From: Phycisphaerae bacterium
GTDB taxonomy: Bacteria > Planctomycetota > Phycisphaerae > UBA1845 > UTPLA1
Length of the DNA: 31,139 nt
Assembly: GCA_016935885.1 (NCBI GenBank)
Contig: JAFGQA010000451.1
Span: 1 to 31,139 of the forward strand
Reading direction: 5' to 3'
Under the pieces are notes generated by a model. It was not told the DNA's origin, did no database searches, and was given only the letters and a program-made list of their open reading frames with translations. The position numbers and the translations under genes were made by a program. Positions 14,367-22,539 of this stretch are shown one piece after another. Each line of letters starts with the position of its first letter. Positions within the stretch are counted from its first letter, which is position 1.

Positions 14367-14410
14367 CCATCAGTCATCAGTCATCGGTTGTCAGCTACCA
14401 GTCATCGGCC
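14367..14410. repeat. 7-bp tandem array (AGTCATC) upstream of fliL
   Basis: Heptamers AGTCATC, AGTCATC, GGTTGTC, AGCTACC, AGTCATC follow one another in phase. It lies in the 14319-14549 spacer between flbD and fliL. The rest of that spacer shows no gene or clear promoter. Confidence 0.7.
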
Positions 14411-14549
14411 GGGGGCCTAGCATGTTTATCGGTCGATTCCTGCGCCCACTCCACAACCACAATCGCCGCGGAGCCCAACTTCCGTCCAAACCTGCGCACC
14501 GAGCGCAATTCATGCCGATGTCACGTCGCTGATTGTCACATCGCCGAGG

Positions 14550-14741
14550 TCACGTCGCGAACGCCCGCAGGCTGCGGCCGTATTCCACCGCGCGTTTCAC
14601 GACCTCCTCGACCGATTCACGAACCACCAAGCGATCCCCGTTCAGCAGTGAGAGCATCGTATCGGGCGTCGACTCGATCGTCTTGATCAACTCCGCGTTC
14701 ACCACGAACGACTCGCCGTTCAGCCGCGTAACCCTAATCAT
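14550..14741 (-). CDS. flbD: FlbD family flagellar protein
   Basis: This is a small FlbD/SwrD-type protein encoded in many flagellar operons after flgE; its relative in Bacillus affects swarming motor power. The product is 63 residues: MIRVTRLNGESFVVNAELI, then KTIESTPDTMLSLLNGDRLV and VRESVEEVVKRAVEYGRSL. These match the family signature (L.G..F.VN..LI..IE..PDT...L..G...VV.E). The ATG at 14741 follows TGAGG about 7 nt upstream, better than a TTG two codons earlier. It should not be confused with the Caulobacter response regulator of the same name. Confidence 0.93.
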   Translation of the reverse strand: MIRVTRLNGESFVVNAELIKTIESTPDTMLSLLNGDRLVVRESVEEVVKRAVEYGRSLRAFAT

Positions 14742-14760
14742 GGCCAACCTCAGAGGCTAT

Positions 14761-14859
14761 CAGCCCGTGGCAACACTGTGGCACCGGCGCCAAAGCCGGT
14801 GGTTCTCACGGTCAGGAACGGCGTCTGCGAAGCGCTGTTTTCCCTTTTACCACGGGCTG
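14761..14859 (+). mobile_element. MITE-like element, copy 2
   Basis: Perfect 10-bp terminal inverted repeats CAGCCCGTGG and CCACGGGCTG bound this 99-bp sequence. The flanks both read CTAT, consistent with a 4-bp target duplication. Inside is a CACCGGC...GCCGGTG palindrome. It is closely similar to 29701-29801 and to the inverted 232-330. It has no coding capacity and lies 20 nt upstream of the flbD ATG, in the flgE-flbD spacer. Confidence 0.75.
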
Positions 14860-14918
14860 CTATCGGCTCTCAGCCGTCAGCAACCACCCGCCTTAGGCGC
14901 CTCGGCGTAGCTTGCCGT

Positions 14919-14974
14919 TTGAACCCTCGAAACCTCCTACCCGCAAACGGTCGAATCCTCGAACCCTCAACCCC
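14919..14974. repeat. 8-bp degenerate tandem array (GAACCCTC family)
   Basis: Units such as GAACCCTC, GAAACCTC, GAATCCTC repeat, interrupted by a short insertion. The same family lies after fliE at 26414-26471. With the MITE-like copy it fills most of the 14742-15039 spacer; no gene is seen there. Confidence 0.65.
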
Positions 14975-15039
14975 CCTTTCCGCTACTGACATCAGACTAC
15001 CAATCACCGACGACTGAAGACTGACAACGAACAACGCCA

Positions 15040-16719
15040 TCACCGCCTCGCCACCAACAGCAACTCCTGCAACAACTGATCCGACGTCGAGACCACACGG
15101 CTGGCGGCCGAAAACGCCGTCGACGACGTAATCAGGCTGATGAACTCCCGCGACAGGTCCACGTTGCTGATCTCCAACGACCCCGCGCTGATCTTGCCCG
15201 CACCGAGCACCAACGGCGGCGTGACGCGGGCCTCACCACTGTTGGGGCCGATAAAATAGACGTTGTTGGATCTGGCCAGCAGCCCGGCCGGGTTCGAGAA
15301 CGTCGCCACTGCCATCTGCCCGATGGTCTGGTTCAGACCGTTGGTGAACGTCCCGGTGATGGTGCCGTCCTGCCCGACGGCAAAATCGATCAAGGTGCCC
15401 GTTGCGAAACCGTCCTGGAAGCTCATCACCAGTGACGACTGATCGGTGTTCAACCCACTGACCCGGTCGAACTCGACCGTGATTGGCAGCGGATCGTTCG
15501 CCCCCGTGTCCACGCGGTTGATGACGATGCCATTCTGCGGCGACTGCACGAACTGTCCCGCCGCGTTGAACTCCACCGTCCCCGTCCCGATGTCGAACTT
15601 GACGTCCGAGTCCTCCGCCGCCGTCGCGTAGAACCGCCACGTGCTGCTCGCCGTCGTCCGATCCTCCAGGACCAACGTCAGGTCCACCGATAGCGGCGTG
15701 CCCAGCGAATCGTACACAATGAACGACGTATGAGCGCTCTCGCCGTTGGCCGCCTGCGTCTCGGTAAACAGGAAAGGAATCTGTTCCGACCCGCTGCTGA
15801 TCAGCGTGCCTGGCTGGACGGACAGCCCGTTCTGTGTGCCAACGTTGCCACGAATCTCCAAACGCCCGTCCACCGTAACACCCACGCCCGGCGAACCGCC
15901 CACGCCCGCCGTCGTGTCAATGCCCAACGCGTCATCCATCCAGGCGAGGAAGTCGTCCACCGTCACGCCCGTCGTGCCGACCGTGAACGATTCGCCCGGC
16001 ACCTCACGCCCGCCACGTTTGATCCCGTCGATGCTGATCACGTCGCCGTTTACGAACATCGCCGCGCCACCCGGGTTCCTCACTGCGGTCAAGGCCGTGG
16101 CGCCGGTGATCGGAACCGCCGCCCCGTCGTGCAGAACCTGCGACTGAACAATCGTGCCCTGCGTCGCGACCAGACCGGTCGAATCCAACGTCCCGTCGAG
16201 TTGGAGCGACTCCGTCGCCCGGGCGCATGTGAGCGTCCCGACCGGGATCTCAACGTCGACAATCGCCCCGGGAATCAACTCGAAGTCGTTGTTGACACCG
16301 TAGCCCTGCACGAAGAATCCATCCGAGGAAATCAGCCGGTTGTCCGCGCTCAGCGTGAACGCCCCGTCGCGTGAGTAAACGCTCTCGTTCTCTGGTGTCC
16401 GCAGGACGAAGAAGCCGTCGCCTTCGATTGCCATGTCGCTTGGCACGCCCGTGGTCTCGACCGAACCCGGAAGGAACGACCGCTGAATCGCGCCGACTGT
16501 CGAGCCCAGGCCGACCTGCATCGGGTTGGTCCCGCCCTGTCCAGCACCGGGCTTCGTCCCCGCGGACAGCGTGCGAGCAAACTGCGTCTGGAACAGGGTT
16601 CGAGACCCCTTGAAGCCGGTCGTGTTCAGGTTCGCAATGTTGTCACCAATGACGTCCAACGCGAACTGGCTGCTGTTCAAGCCCGACAAGCCGGTGAATA
16701 GTGCTGATGTCAACCCCAT
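15040..16719 (-). CDS. flgE: Flagellar hook protein FlgE
   Basis: FlgE polymerises into the hook, exported by the flagellar type III system. The 559-residue protein has the N-terminal rod-domain signature (LFTGLSGLNSSQFALDVIGD, then NIANLNTTGFKGSR). The D1 element SDMAIEGDGFFVLRTPENES follows at about 94-113. The FlgE central domain (TSFIVYDSLGTPLSVDLTLVL) is at about 330-350. The C-terminal coiled-coil segment is NVDLSREFISLITSSTAFSA, then SRVVSTSDQLLQELLLVA. It is longer than the 400-residue enteric protein, with extra surface domain sequence. GGAGA lies about 9 nt before the ATG. It follows flgD after 71 nt with no obvious promoter. Confidence 0.96.
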   Translation of the reverse strand: MGLTSALFTGLSGLNSSQFALDVIGDNIANLNTTGFKGSRTLFQTQFARTLSAGTKPGAGQGGTNPMQVGLGSTVGAIQRSFLPGSVETTGVPSDMAIEGDGFFVLRTPENESVYSRDGAFTLSADNRLISSDGFFVQGYGVNNDFELIPGAIVDVEIPVGTLTCARATESLQLDGTLDSTGLVATQGTIVQSQVLHDGAAVPITGATALTAVRNPGGAAMFVNGDVISIDGIKRGGREVPGESFTVGTTGVTVDDFLAWMDDALGIDTTAGVGGSPGVGVTVDGRLEIRGNVGTQNGLSVQPGTLISSGSEQIPFLFTETQAANGESAHTSFIVYDSLGTPLSVDLTLVLEDRTTASSTWRFYATAAEDSDVKFDIGTGTVEFNAAGQFVQSPQNGIVINRVDTGANDPLPITVEFDRVSGLNTDQSSLVMSFQDGFATGTLIDFAVGQDGTITGTFTNGLNQTIGQMAVATFSNPAGLLARSNNVYFIGPNSGEARVTPPLVLGAGKISAGSLEISNVDLSREFISLITSSTAFSAASRVVSTSDQLLQELLLVARR

Positions 16720-16790
16720 GACAATGATTCTCCATTGGCGATAGTAACAAGCCGTCAGAAAAAACTAACAGCTAACAACCTAGCATTCCC

Positions 16791-17447
16791 CTAGATCCCA
16801 ACGCTCACACGCGGCGCGAACAGCGAATCCAGCAGGCTCGCCACCGTGTCCACCTGGCTCCCGAACTGGCGGACCATGTCTCCGGCAACAGCCTTGCCGG
16901 ACGTCGAATCCTCCTTCGCGAGCCGTGCCGTCGATGAATCCCCTTGGCCGTCATCCGTCTCTTCATTCAGCATGTTCAATTCCTCCTGCAGTTGCTCCAG
17001 GATCTCAGGCGGCAGGTTCTCCAACAGCGTGACCTGCTCCACCTTGTCCGCCGGCAACGAACGTCCGTCATGGAGTTCGAGGATCGCCTGACCGTCGTGT
17101 TGATAGCGAACGCCGATCACGACGCCCTGAAGCTCGTAGCCTTGCCCCGCATCGTCCGTAACCGTGCCGGCAACGTAATGCCCGATCAGCGCGGCCGTCG
17201 CCCCAAAACGCTGCTCCGAAGCCAAGGCCTTCAACGTTTCGTTCAACGTCTCCGATTGCTCCATTTGGCGCATGTTCGCCATCTGGGCCACGATCTCCTT
17301 GTTGTCGGTCGGATCCATCGGATCTTGCGATTGCAGCTCGGCGATCAACAACGCGAGAAAGTCCTCGCTGGCCAGGTCGTTAAACCCACGGCTCGTTGGC
17401 TCCTGTGTCGTCACGACCGGGCTACTTCCAACTGCTGACGTATCCAT
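16791..17447 (-). CDS. flgD: Hook cap (hook assembly) protein FlgD
   Basis: FlgD caps the growing hook and is needed for FlgE polymerisation. The 218-residue protein has the conserved N-terminal segment: DLASEDFLALLIAELQSQDP, then MDPTDNKEIVAQMANMRQME. This region is the most conserved part of FlgD. A middle beta-rich stretch (LIGHYVAGTVTDDAGQGYEL, then GVVIGVRYQHDGQAILEL) replaces the usual FLN/tudor-like module. The last 60 residues (NEETDDGQGDSSTARLAKED onward) are acidic then helical and look lineage specific. The ATG at 17447 follows AGAGGA. It sits between fliK and flgE, as expected. Confidence 0.93.
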   Translation of the reverse strand: MDTSAVGSSPVVTTQEPTSRGFNDLASEDFLALLIAELQSQDPMDPTDNKEIVAQMANMRQMEQSETLNETLKALASEQRFGATAALIGHYVAGTVTDDAGQGYELQGVVIGVRYQHDGQAILELHDGRSLPADKVEQVTLLENLPPEILEQLQEELNMLNEETDDGQGDSSTARLAKEDSTSGKAVAGDMVRQFGSQVDTVASLLDSLFAPRVSVGI

Positions 17448-17518
17448 GGCGTATTCCTCTTTCAGTTCTCAACGGCGGCCTACGCGCTCTCCGTTGGGCC
17501 GCAAGTGGTTACCTCGAC

Positions 17519-17592
17519 GCTCCACGTTTCGACGTTCCGACGTTCCGACGTTTCGACGTTTTGACGTTTCGACGCTTCGACGCTTCGACATC
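17519..17592. repeat. 8-bp tandem array (GACGTTTC) between fliK and flgD
   Basis: About eight octamers: GACGTTCC, GACGTTCC, GACGTTTC, GACGTTTT, GACGTTTC, GACGCTTC, GACGCTTC. It lies shortly after the fliK stop codon. A related array (GTTTCGCC/GTTTCGAC) lies at 24594-24655 after fliF. Confidence 0.85.
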
Positions 17593-17618
17593 TCTCCCAG
17601 CTACCCGCTAACAGCCCG

Positions 17619-19607
17619 CTACGCTACCAGATCCAACGACAACTTCGTTGCCGACGGAAGACCGACGTCCGCACTCCCCGCTATGTACTCCACCTGCGAA
17701 TCCTGCCCTGTTCCCTCGCCTCGCCACGCCGCCACGTCAGTCGCCGACAAGCCGTGCTCGCGCGACGGCGGATCCTGGTCATACGCCGGCGAGCCCTGGT
17801 CGCCTCCCGTCTCCGCGTTCCCACCACCAGGCGTCTCGGCTCCCGACTGCCCGCTGGCCCGATGTCCCGACTCACCGCCATTGCCCTGGCCGCCGCCATG
17901 CTGCTGAAGGCCCGGCTCTCCCGACGCCCACGAACGAACCACCACGTCCGCGCGATCTACGCGAACGCCGTGTGCGGCCAACGCGTCTCGTAGTTCGGAC
18001 AGACGCGACTCGATCAGCTTGGCAACCGCTTGGCTCTCCACGTCAACGTGCAGCGTCATTGCCTGCTGCTGCATGTGAATGTTCAACCTCAACTGGCCGA
18101 GTTCTGGCGGCTCAAGCTGCATCGCCACCTGAAACCGCCCCGACGCGCCCGACGCGCTCAACACCCGTGCCGCGCTGGCCGGACCATCCGGCCCCACCAA
18201 CTCCGACGCCAGAACCTCCCCCATCATCGCGCCCATCGGATTCGACGCGGCGGAGCCACTCATCGCCGAGCCCGATCCGCCCGCGGCGCTGCCAGTCGAT
18301 GCCGTGCCCGCCCCACCGCCGGCGGAATGCGACAAGACCGTGCCCGCCGCGCCATCAACGAAACCAGGCAACGGCGATCCTGCCGCGCCACCCACGCCGG
18401 GGCCCACCGTCCCATGACCAGCGCCCTGAACGGATCCCCCGGTGGCGCCGCTCGACCTCGCCGTCTTCTCGGCACCCGCAGCGAGAAACCTCCCCACCGA
18501 CGCCGCGGCATCGGTACTACCACCACGCCAAGCCGACGCGGCCTTCAACGCCGTCACCATCTCCACGTAGCCCCCCGCCGCCCGCGATCGATCCGCCGCC
18601 TGGACCGAAGATCCATTCTCGGCCCCAGCCTGCTGGCATCCCGAACCGCTGCCTGATCCATTCGTCTGCGGGCGCGGCCCCTGACCGTCGGCAGAACCCA
18701 GCCGCCGCTGCTCGATCGAGGCCTTCATCTTCAGATCGTGGAGGGTCTCCGCCTCAGCGGGCTGCGGCCCCTCGTTTGTCACGCGACCCGGGCCGTCCCC
18801 AACCCGGACAGCCTTCGGCGACTCACCTTCGTTCGTGGCAGCGCTTTGAACCCGAGGCTCCTGCTGCACTCGCGGTGCCGGGCGGCGCGAGGAAGACGGT
18901 GCAGGCTCCTCGCGTCGAGCAGACGTATCCCCCTCCTCACGATCAGCCCTCGACACCGCCGCCTGCTTAGGCGCCTGATTCGAATCCAACGACGGGCTCC
19001 CGTCCGAAACGACAGCCTTCTGCTGGACCCGATCGCCTCTGGCTTCTTGCGGTAATGCAGCTTCGTCGTCCAACACGGACGCCAAGGCCGGTGATCGCGG
19101 GATGCCCTGCGCCGGCGTCTTGCCGTGATCGTCGCCCTCACTCCCGACCCCGGTTCCTTGCGCCGACACGACCTCAATCGGTTGGATCGGCGGAGCATCC
19201 TTCTCGCCGGCCGGCAACTCCGGCAAGGCTTCGGTCGGTTGTTGCGGTCGAGGTGTGTCGGCCTGCGACCCAACCGTTTGCTGGTGCGAGAATCCCTTCT
19301 CGCACCCACATCCTACAATGTTGACCGCAGACTGTGATGACGGCTCGACGGACTGCTCGCCTTGCCCTCGCGTGCCACTGGCGGCTTGCCCGCCAGTGCT
19401 CTCGTCGGCTTCGTCGGTGCTCTCGTTGGATTGGTCTCGCGGCCGCTCGGGTTCGTCGGACCGCGCCGATTCCCGCAACGAACGCGCATCCGCCAGGTAG
19501 TCGTCAAACACACCGACGGACTGGTCGACGGATGGAACGCGCCGCTTGTCCGAAGGCTCAACGCCTACCGGCCGGAAGACCTCGGCCGAGAATAGACCCA
19601 GACCCAT
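17619..19607 (-). CDS. fliK: Flagellar hook-length control protein FliK
   Basis: FliK measures hook length and triggers the FlhB specificity switch. The 662-residue protein is long and mostly disordered: Gln/Pro/Glu/Arg-rich in the first half, Gly/Ala/Ser-rich at about 370-480. The folded C-terminal hook-length domain lies at about 497-565: FQVAMQLEPPELGQLRLNIH, then HVDVESQAVAKLIESRLSEL and LAAHGVRVDRADVVVR. LEPPELGQL is the family hallmark. Two perfect palindromes in the N-terminal half are translated in frame, as STGGQAASGTR and CGCEKGFSHQQ. The ATG at 19607 follows GGAGAG about 8 nt upstream and lies 21 nt after the MotE-like gene. FlgD follows, as usual. Confidence 0.95.
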   Translation of the reverse strand: MGLGLFSAEVFRPVGVEPSDKRRVPSVDQSVGVFDDYLADARSLRESARSDEPERPRDQSNESTDEADESTGGQAASGTRGQGEQSVEPSSQSAVNIVGCGCEKGFSHQQTVGSQADTPRPQQPTEALPELPAGEKDAPPIQPIEVVSAQGTGVGSEGDDHGKTPAQGIPRSPALASVLDDEAALPQEARGDRVQQKAVVSDGSPSLDSNQAPKQAAVSRADREEGDTSARREEPAPSSSRRPAPRVQQEPRVQSAATNEGESPKAVRVGDGPGRVTNEGPQPAEAETLHDLKMKASIEQRRLGSADGQGPRPQTNGSGSGSGCQQAGAENGSSVQAADRSRAAGGYVEMVTALKAASAWRGGSTDAAASVGRFLAAGAEKTARSSGATGGSVQGAGHGTVGPGVGGAAGSPLPGFVDGAAGTVLSHSAGGGAGTASTGSAAGGSGSAMSGSAASNPMGAMMGEVLASELVGPDGPASAARVLSASGASGRFQVAMQLEPPELGQLRLNIHMQQQAMTLHVDVESQAVAKLIESRLSELRDALAAHGVRVDRADVVVRSWASGEPGLQQHGGGQGNGGESGHRASGQSGAETPGGGNAETGGDQGSPAYDQDPPSREHGLSATDVAAWRGEGTGQDSQVEYIAGSADVGLPSATKLSLDLVA
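19283..19306. repeat. Perfect 10-bp-stem palindrome inside fliK
   Basis: Arms GGTGCGAGAA and TTCTCGCACC surround the loop TCCC. On the coding strand it is read in frame as part of CEKGFSHQ, giving an unusual cysteine pair in a protein that otherwise has very few. Confidence 0.8.
19376..19398. repeat. Perfect 9-bp-stem palindrome inside fliK (same family as 38-60)
   Basis: Arms CACTGGCGG and CCGCCAGTG surround the loop CTTGC, which is GCAAG on the coding strand. Loop, arm length and the following GGCAC match the hairpins at 38-60 and 393-415; the stem differs by one paired change. It is translated in frame as STGGQAASGT. Confidence 0.85.
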
Positions 19608-19628
19608 GGATAAGGCTCTCCGAATCGT

Positions 19629-20276
19629 TTACGAGCCTGCTTCCAGGGCCTCCGCCTGTGTTGCACTGTGCTCACTGAGTTTTCCCAAGATGCGCCCGAT
19701 CCACAGGCGCTCCTCTTCCGTCTTACACGCACTAACGATCTTGTTGACCTTCCGCGATTCCATGGACCTTAGCATCCAGACGACCTCGGCGTCGTCCTTC
19801 TGCCTTAGCAGTTCCTTGGCCTCCTTCGCTTTTGCCCCGGAGAGGATCTCCAACTCCTTCTGCAGACCGCTGTTTCCTGCTTCCTCTGCCCGCTTCTCCT
19901 CCGCGTCGGCCAGCCGCCTCTTCCTCTCCTCGAATGCCTCCTTCTCCCGGAGGAGCGCCAGCCCCCGCGCCTCCAGCATCCGCAGGCTGTCTCGGATCTC
20001 CCGCTCACGGCGGTCGAATTGAAGGCGGATTTCCCCCTCCTGCTCGACGTTGTGTTGGATCCGCTCCCTCGCGGGGCTCGGCGTCTCGGCCTCGCCCGTC
20101 GCCACCACCGCGGCATCCTTCGGCTCGCCCTCCTCACCGCGCAGCGCACCTATAGCGGCGAGAATCCGCTCCCTGGTCAGCCAGCCACGACTCCACGCAT
20201 ACACACCCAGTCCCACGAGTGCGGCCACGTTCACCACCGAGACAACCAAGATGACCATGAACAACCGCTTCACCAC
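19629..20276 (-). CDS. MotE-like flagellar chaperone (MgtE N-domain-like)
   Basis: A 215-residue membrane-anchored protein. One membrane helix lies at about 5-28 (LFMVILVVSVVNVAALVGLG). A long charged coiled coil covers about 70-150. The C-terminal domain of about 60 residues (KEAKELLRQKDDAEVVWMLR, then ESRKVNKIVSACKTEEERLW and IGRILGKL) resembles the MgtE N-terminal-like domain of MotE. In alphaproteobacteria MotE chaperones the stator protein MotC; many operons carry such a gene between fliJ and fliK. The function here is inferred from architecture and position. The start is GTG at 20276; an ATG at 20258 is possible but would lose the Lys-Arg before the helix. Confidence 0.75.
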   Translation of the reverse strand: MVKRLFMVILVVSVVNVAALVGLGVYAWSRGWLTRERILAAIGALRGEEGEPKDAAVVATGEAETPSPARERIQHNVEQEGEIRLQFDRREREIRDSLRMLEARGLALLREKEAFEERKRRLADAEEKRAEEAGNSGLQKELEILSGAKAKEAKELLRQKDDAEVVWMLRSMESRKVNKIVSACKTEEERLWIGRILGKLSEHSATQAEALEAGS

Positions 20277-20304
20277 GCCTGCAATTCCCTACTCGCCACT
20301 GTGG

Positions 20305-20323
20305 CACCGGCGTCTCGCCGGTG
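20305..20323. repeat. Perfect hairpin of the CACCGGCG family
   Basis: Arms CACCGGCG and CGCCGGTG surround the loop TCT, preceded by CTGTGG. It is identical in stem and loop to the copy at 30240-30258, and lies between fliJ and the MotE-like gene. Confidence 0.8.
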
Positions 20324-20337
20324 TGTCACCACTCGCA

Positions 20338-20411
20338 ATCCGCCATTCGCTATTCGCCATTCGCCCTTCGCTATTCGCTATTCGCTATTCGCCATTCGCT
20401 ATTCGCTATTC
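20338..20411. repeat. 7-bp tandem array (YATTCGC) at the fliJ stop codon
   Basis: About ten heptamers of CATTCGC and TATTCGC with one CCTTCGC. On the coding strand the array begins exactly at the fliJ stop: the TAG of fliJ is the TAG within GAATAGC. Confidence 0.9.
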
Positions 20412-20870
20412 CTCCTCCACGATGCCCGCATGCGCAAAACGCAGCACGTTCATCTCGTCCAGTTCGGTCTGCTCACGCCGGTTGACTTCCGCCATGTGTG
20501 CCGCCCGCTGACGCTCTCTCAGCCGCTGGAGCACTTTCGTATCTCTTCGCGCATTGGCCAACACCGCGCGATCCTGCGCCAGTATGGCCCGCTGGGCCGA
20601 AATCTGGGCATCCGCCTCCAACACACCCCGCCGCAGACGGATCAACCAATGGCGGCCCAGCTTCAGCGCGTCAACATTCACCTGCTCACTCGTCAGCGAT
20701 TCGCGCATTGCCTGCATCTGGCTTCCGATCCGGACGTGCAAAACCTCTCGCCGTTGTTGGAGAGTGGCAATCTCTCGCAGGCGCGACGCGACGACCCGCT
20801 TCTGCTCGTCTTCACGCTGCTGCCGCAATCGCAGGAGCGGCTCAAGCCGAAATGTGTATCGCTTCGCCAT
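20406..20870 (-). CDS. fliJ: Flagellar export protein FliJ
   Basis: FliJ is the coiled-coil stalk that links the FliI hexamer to FlhA. The 154 residues match the family's usual 145-150. The typical N-terminus is FRLEPLLRLRQQREDEQKR, and the whole protein is an antiparallel coiled coil rich in Arg, Gln and Glu. The signature near the end of the second helix is LRERQRAAHMAEVNRREQTE, then LDEMNVLRF. The ATG at 20870 is the only good start, with GGAG about 12 nt upstream. It follows fliI after 197 nt, and the stop codon is part of a heptamer array. Confidence 0.92.
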   Translation of the reverse strand: MAKRYTFRLEPLLRLRQQREDEQKRVVASRLREIATLQQRREVLHVRIGSQMQAMRESLTSEQVNVDALKLGRHWLIRLRRGVLEADAQISAQRAILAQDRAVLANARRDTKVLQRLRERQRAAHMAEVNRREQTELDEMNVLRFAHAGIVEEE

Positions 20871-20944
20871 TCACCACGACTCCGTTCGCTACGCCAACAC
20901 ATCGGGCTGGAATAACATCAGCGATTGTCCCACATGGCTCGCCG

Positions 20945-21033
20945 TGCCGCTTGGCTGGCCTACCGGCTTGCCGTTTGGCGGACCTACCCGCGGGCAGGCG
21001 GGTCAACCGTCTACGTTATTCCCGCGCGAGTCC
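20945..21033 (+). repeat. ~90-bp dispersed repeat, copy a
   Basis: Related along its length to 23398-23488 and 29577-29664. Shared blocks are GGCTTGCCGTTTGGCGGACC, a CCTGCC...GGCAGG-type palindrome, TCAACCGT and CGCGCGAGTCC. It lies in the 20871-21067 spacer between fliI and fliJ, which otherwise holds nothing recognisable. Confidence 0.85.
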
Positions 21034-21067
21034 CAAAGCGCGCCCCGCTGCGCCGCGGCCAAACACG

Positions 21068-22486
21068 TCAACCCATCTGTTTTCCAACATTTTGCCTTTG
21101 CCGATTCCGGCTTCCCGCATCTCGGCCTTCGGCATCTCGCCGCCTCAACCTCTCCTTGATCTCCGCTCCCGTCTCTTCGATCTGTGCCGTCAGCGCCAAC
21201 AGCGCCTTCCGCGACGACTCGAAATCCACTCCCTCGTCGATCTTCTGCCGCATGAAGGCTTCGATGGCCGGCCGCATCCGAATCACAAGGTCAAACTCGC
21301 TGTTCGTCCCCGACGCGTACGCGCCGATGTTCACCAAGTCCTCGATCTCAGACCAGACTGACAGCATCCCTTTGACCCGCTGCGCCGCCGCCACCTGCCC
21401 CGCGTCCACGACGTCCGGCATCACTCTGCTAATGCTCTCCAGGACATCCACCGCCGGATATTGCCCGCGGTTCGCCAGTTTCCGCGACAGCCAGATGTGG
21501 CCGTCCAGCGTCCCGCGAACCGCATCAGCGATCGGCTCCGATATGTCGTCACCCTCAACCAGAACGGCGTACAGGCCCGTCACCGAGCCCGACTCCGTCC
21601 GCCCGCTCCGCTCCAACAGCTTCGGCAGCATCGCGAACACGCTCGGTGGATACCCCTTTGTCGCCGGCGGCTCCCCCGCCGCCAGACCGATCTGCCGCCC
21701 CGCCATCGCCATCCGCGTAATCGAGTCCATCAGCAACAGCACGTCCGCGCCCTGGTCGCGGAAATACTCGGCAATCGCCGTCGCCACGAAACACGCTCGA
21801 ACACGAAGCGGCGGCGACTGATCCGACGTGCTCACAACCAGCACGGACCGCTTCAGGCCCTCGGGACCGAGGTCCTTCGCGATAAACTCCGCCACTTCAC
21901 GACCACGCTCACCCACCAGTGCCACCACGGCGACATCCGCCCCCGTGTATCGGGCCATCATCCCCAGCAGCACGCTCTTGCCCACGCCCGTCCCCGCGAA
22001 GATGCCCAACCGCTGGCCACATCCAGCCGTCAACATTGCGTTGATGGAACGAACCCCCACGGAGATCGGCCTATCGATCCGCGGTCGCGAAACCGCATCC
22101 GGCGCCGGCCGGTACAGCGGGTAGTACGTGTCCGCCGAGATCGGTGGACCACCGTCACACGCCGCGCCCATCCCATCCACGACGCGCCCCAGCAGCGCCG
22201 GCCCCACCGGAACCCTCTGCGACCTCGTCAGCAGACGAACGTGCTGGCCCTTCGTCAATCCCGCACCGCCATGTAGCGGCATCAGCAACGCGGCATCGTG
22301 ACGAAAACCGATCACCTCCGCGGGAATCACGCGACCATGTCCGACGATGATCTCGCACAGCGACCCCACCGGCACCGGCAACCCTGCCACCTGCACCGTC
22401 ATCCCCGCCGCCGACAGCACGCGCCCAGTGACGCCCAACGTCGCCACTGTCCGCGCTGTCTCAATCTGTTCGGCCAGAATGCTCAT
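21068..22486 (-). CDS. fliI: Flagellar export ATPase FliI
   Basis: FliI is the F1-beta-like ATPase that energises the export apparatus with FliH and FliJ. The 472-residue protein has Walker A AGTGVGKS (164-171), catalytic Glu193 in VGERGREV, and Walker B VLLLMDSITR (249-258). Other motifs are GYPPSVFAMLPKLLERSG and LYAVLVEGDDISEPIADAVR. IDEGVDFESSRKAL is the typical C-terminal element. A basic tail of about 35 residues (KERLRRRDAEGRDAGSRNRQ onward) extends past the usual end. The ATG at 22486 has only a weak ribosome site and follows fliH after a 77-nt spacer holding a heptamer array. Confidence 0.97.
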   Translation of the reverse strand: MSILAEQIETARTVATLGVTGRVLSAAGMTVQVAGLPVPVGSLCEIIVGHGRVIPAEVIGFRHDAALLMPLHGGAGLTKGQHVRLLTRSQRVPVGPALLGRVVDGMGAACDGGPPISADTYYPLYRPAPDAVSRPRIDRPISVGVRSINAMLTAGCGQRLGIFAGTGVGKSVLLGMMARYTGADVAVVALVGERGREVAEFIAKDLGPEGLKRSVLVVSTSDQSPPLRVRACFVATAIAEYFRDQGADVLLLMDSITRMAMAGRQIGLAAGEPPATKGYPPSVFAMLPKLLERSGRTESGSVTGLYAVLVEGDDISEPIADAVRGTLDGHIWLSRKLANRGQYPAVDVLESISRVMPDVVDAGQVAAAQRVKGMLSVWSEIEDLVNIGAYASGTNSEFDLVIRMRPAIEAFMRQKIDEGVDFESSRKALLALTAQIEETGAEIKERLRRRDAEGRDAGSRNRQRQNVGKQMG

Positions 22487-22539
22487 GGAATGCTCATCGC
22501 GCTGTCAGCCGTATCTGTGAGCCGTTCGTCACTCACTTA

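Noticed and set aside
15040..16719. Possible lysinoalanine cross-link motif in FlgE as in spirochaetes
   Set aside because: I could not identify the required conserved Cys and Lys context; the sequence does not support the claim.
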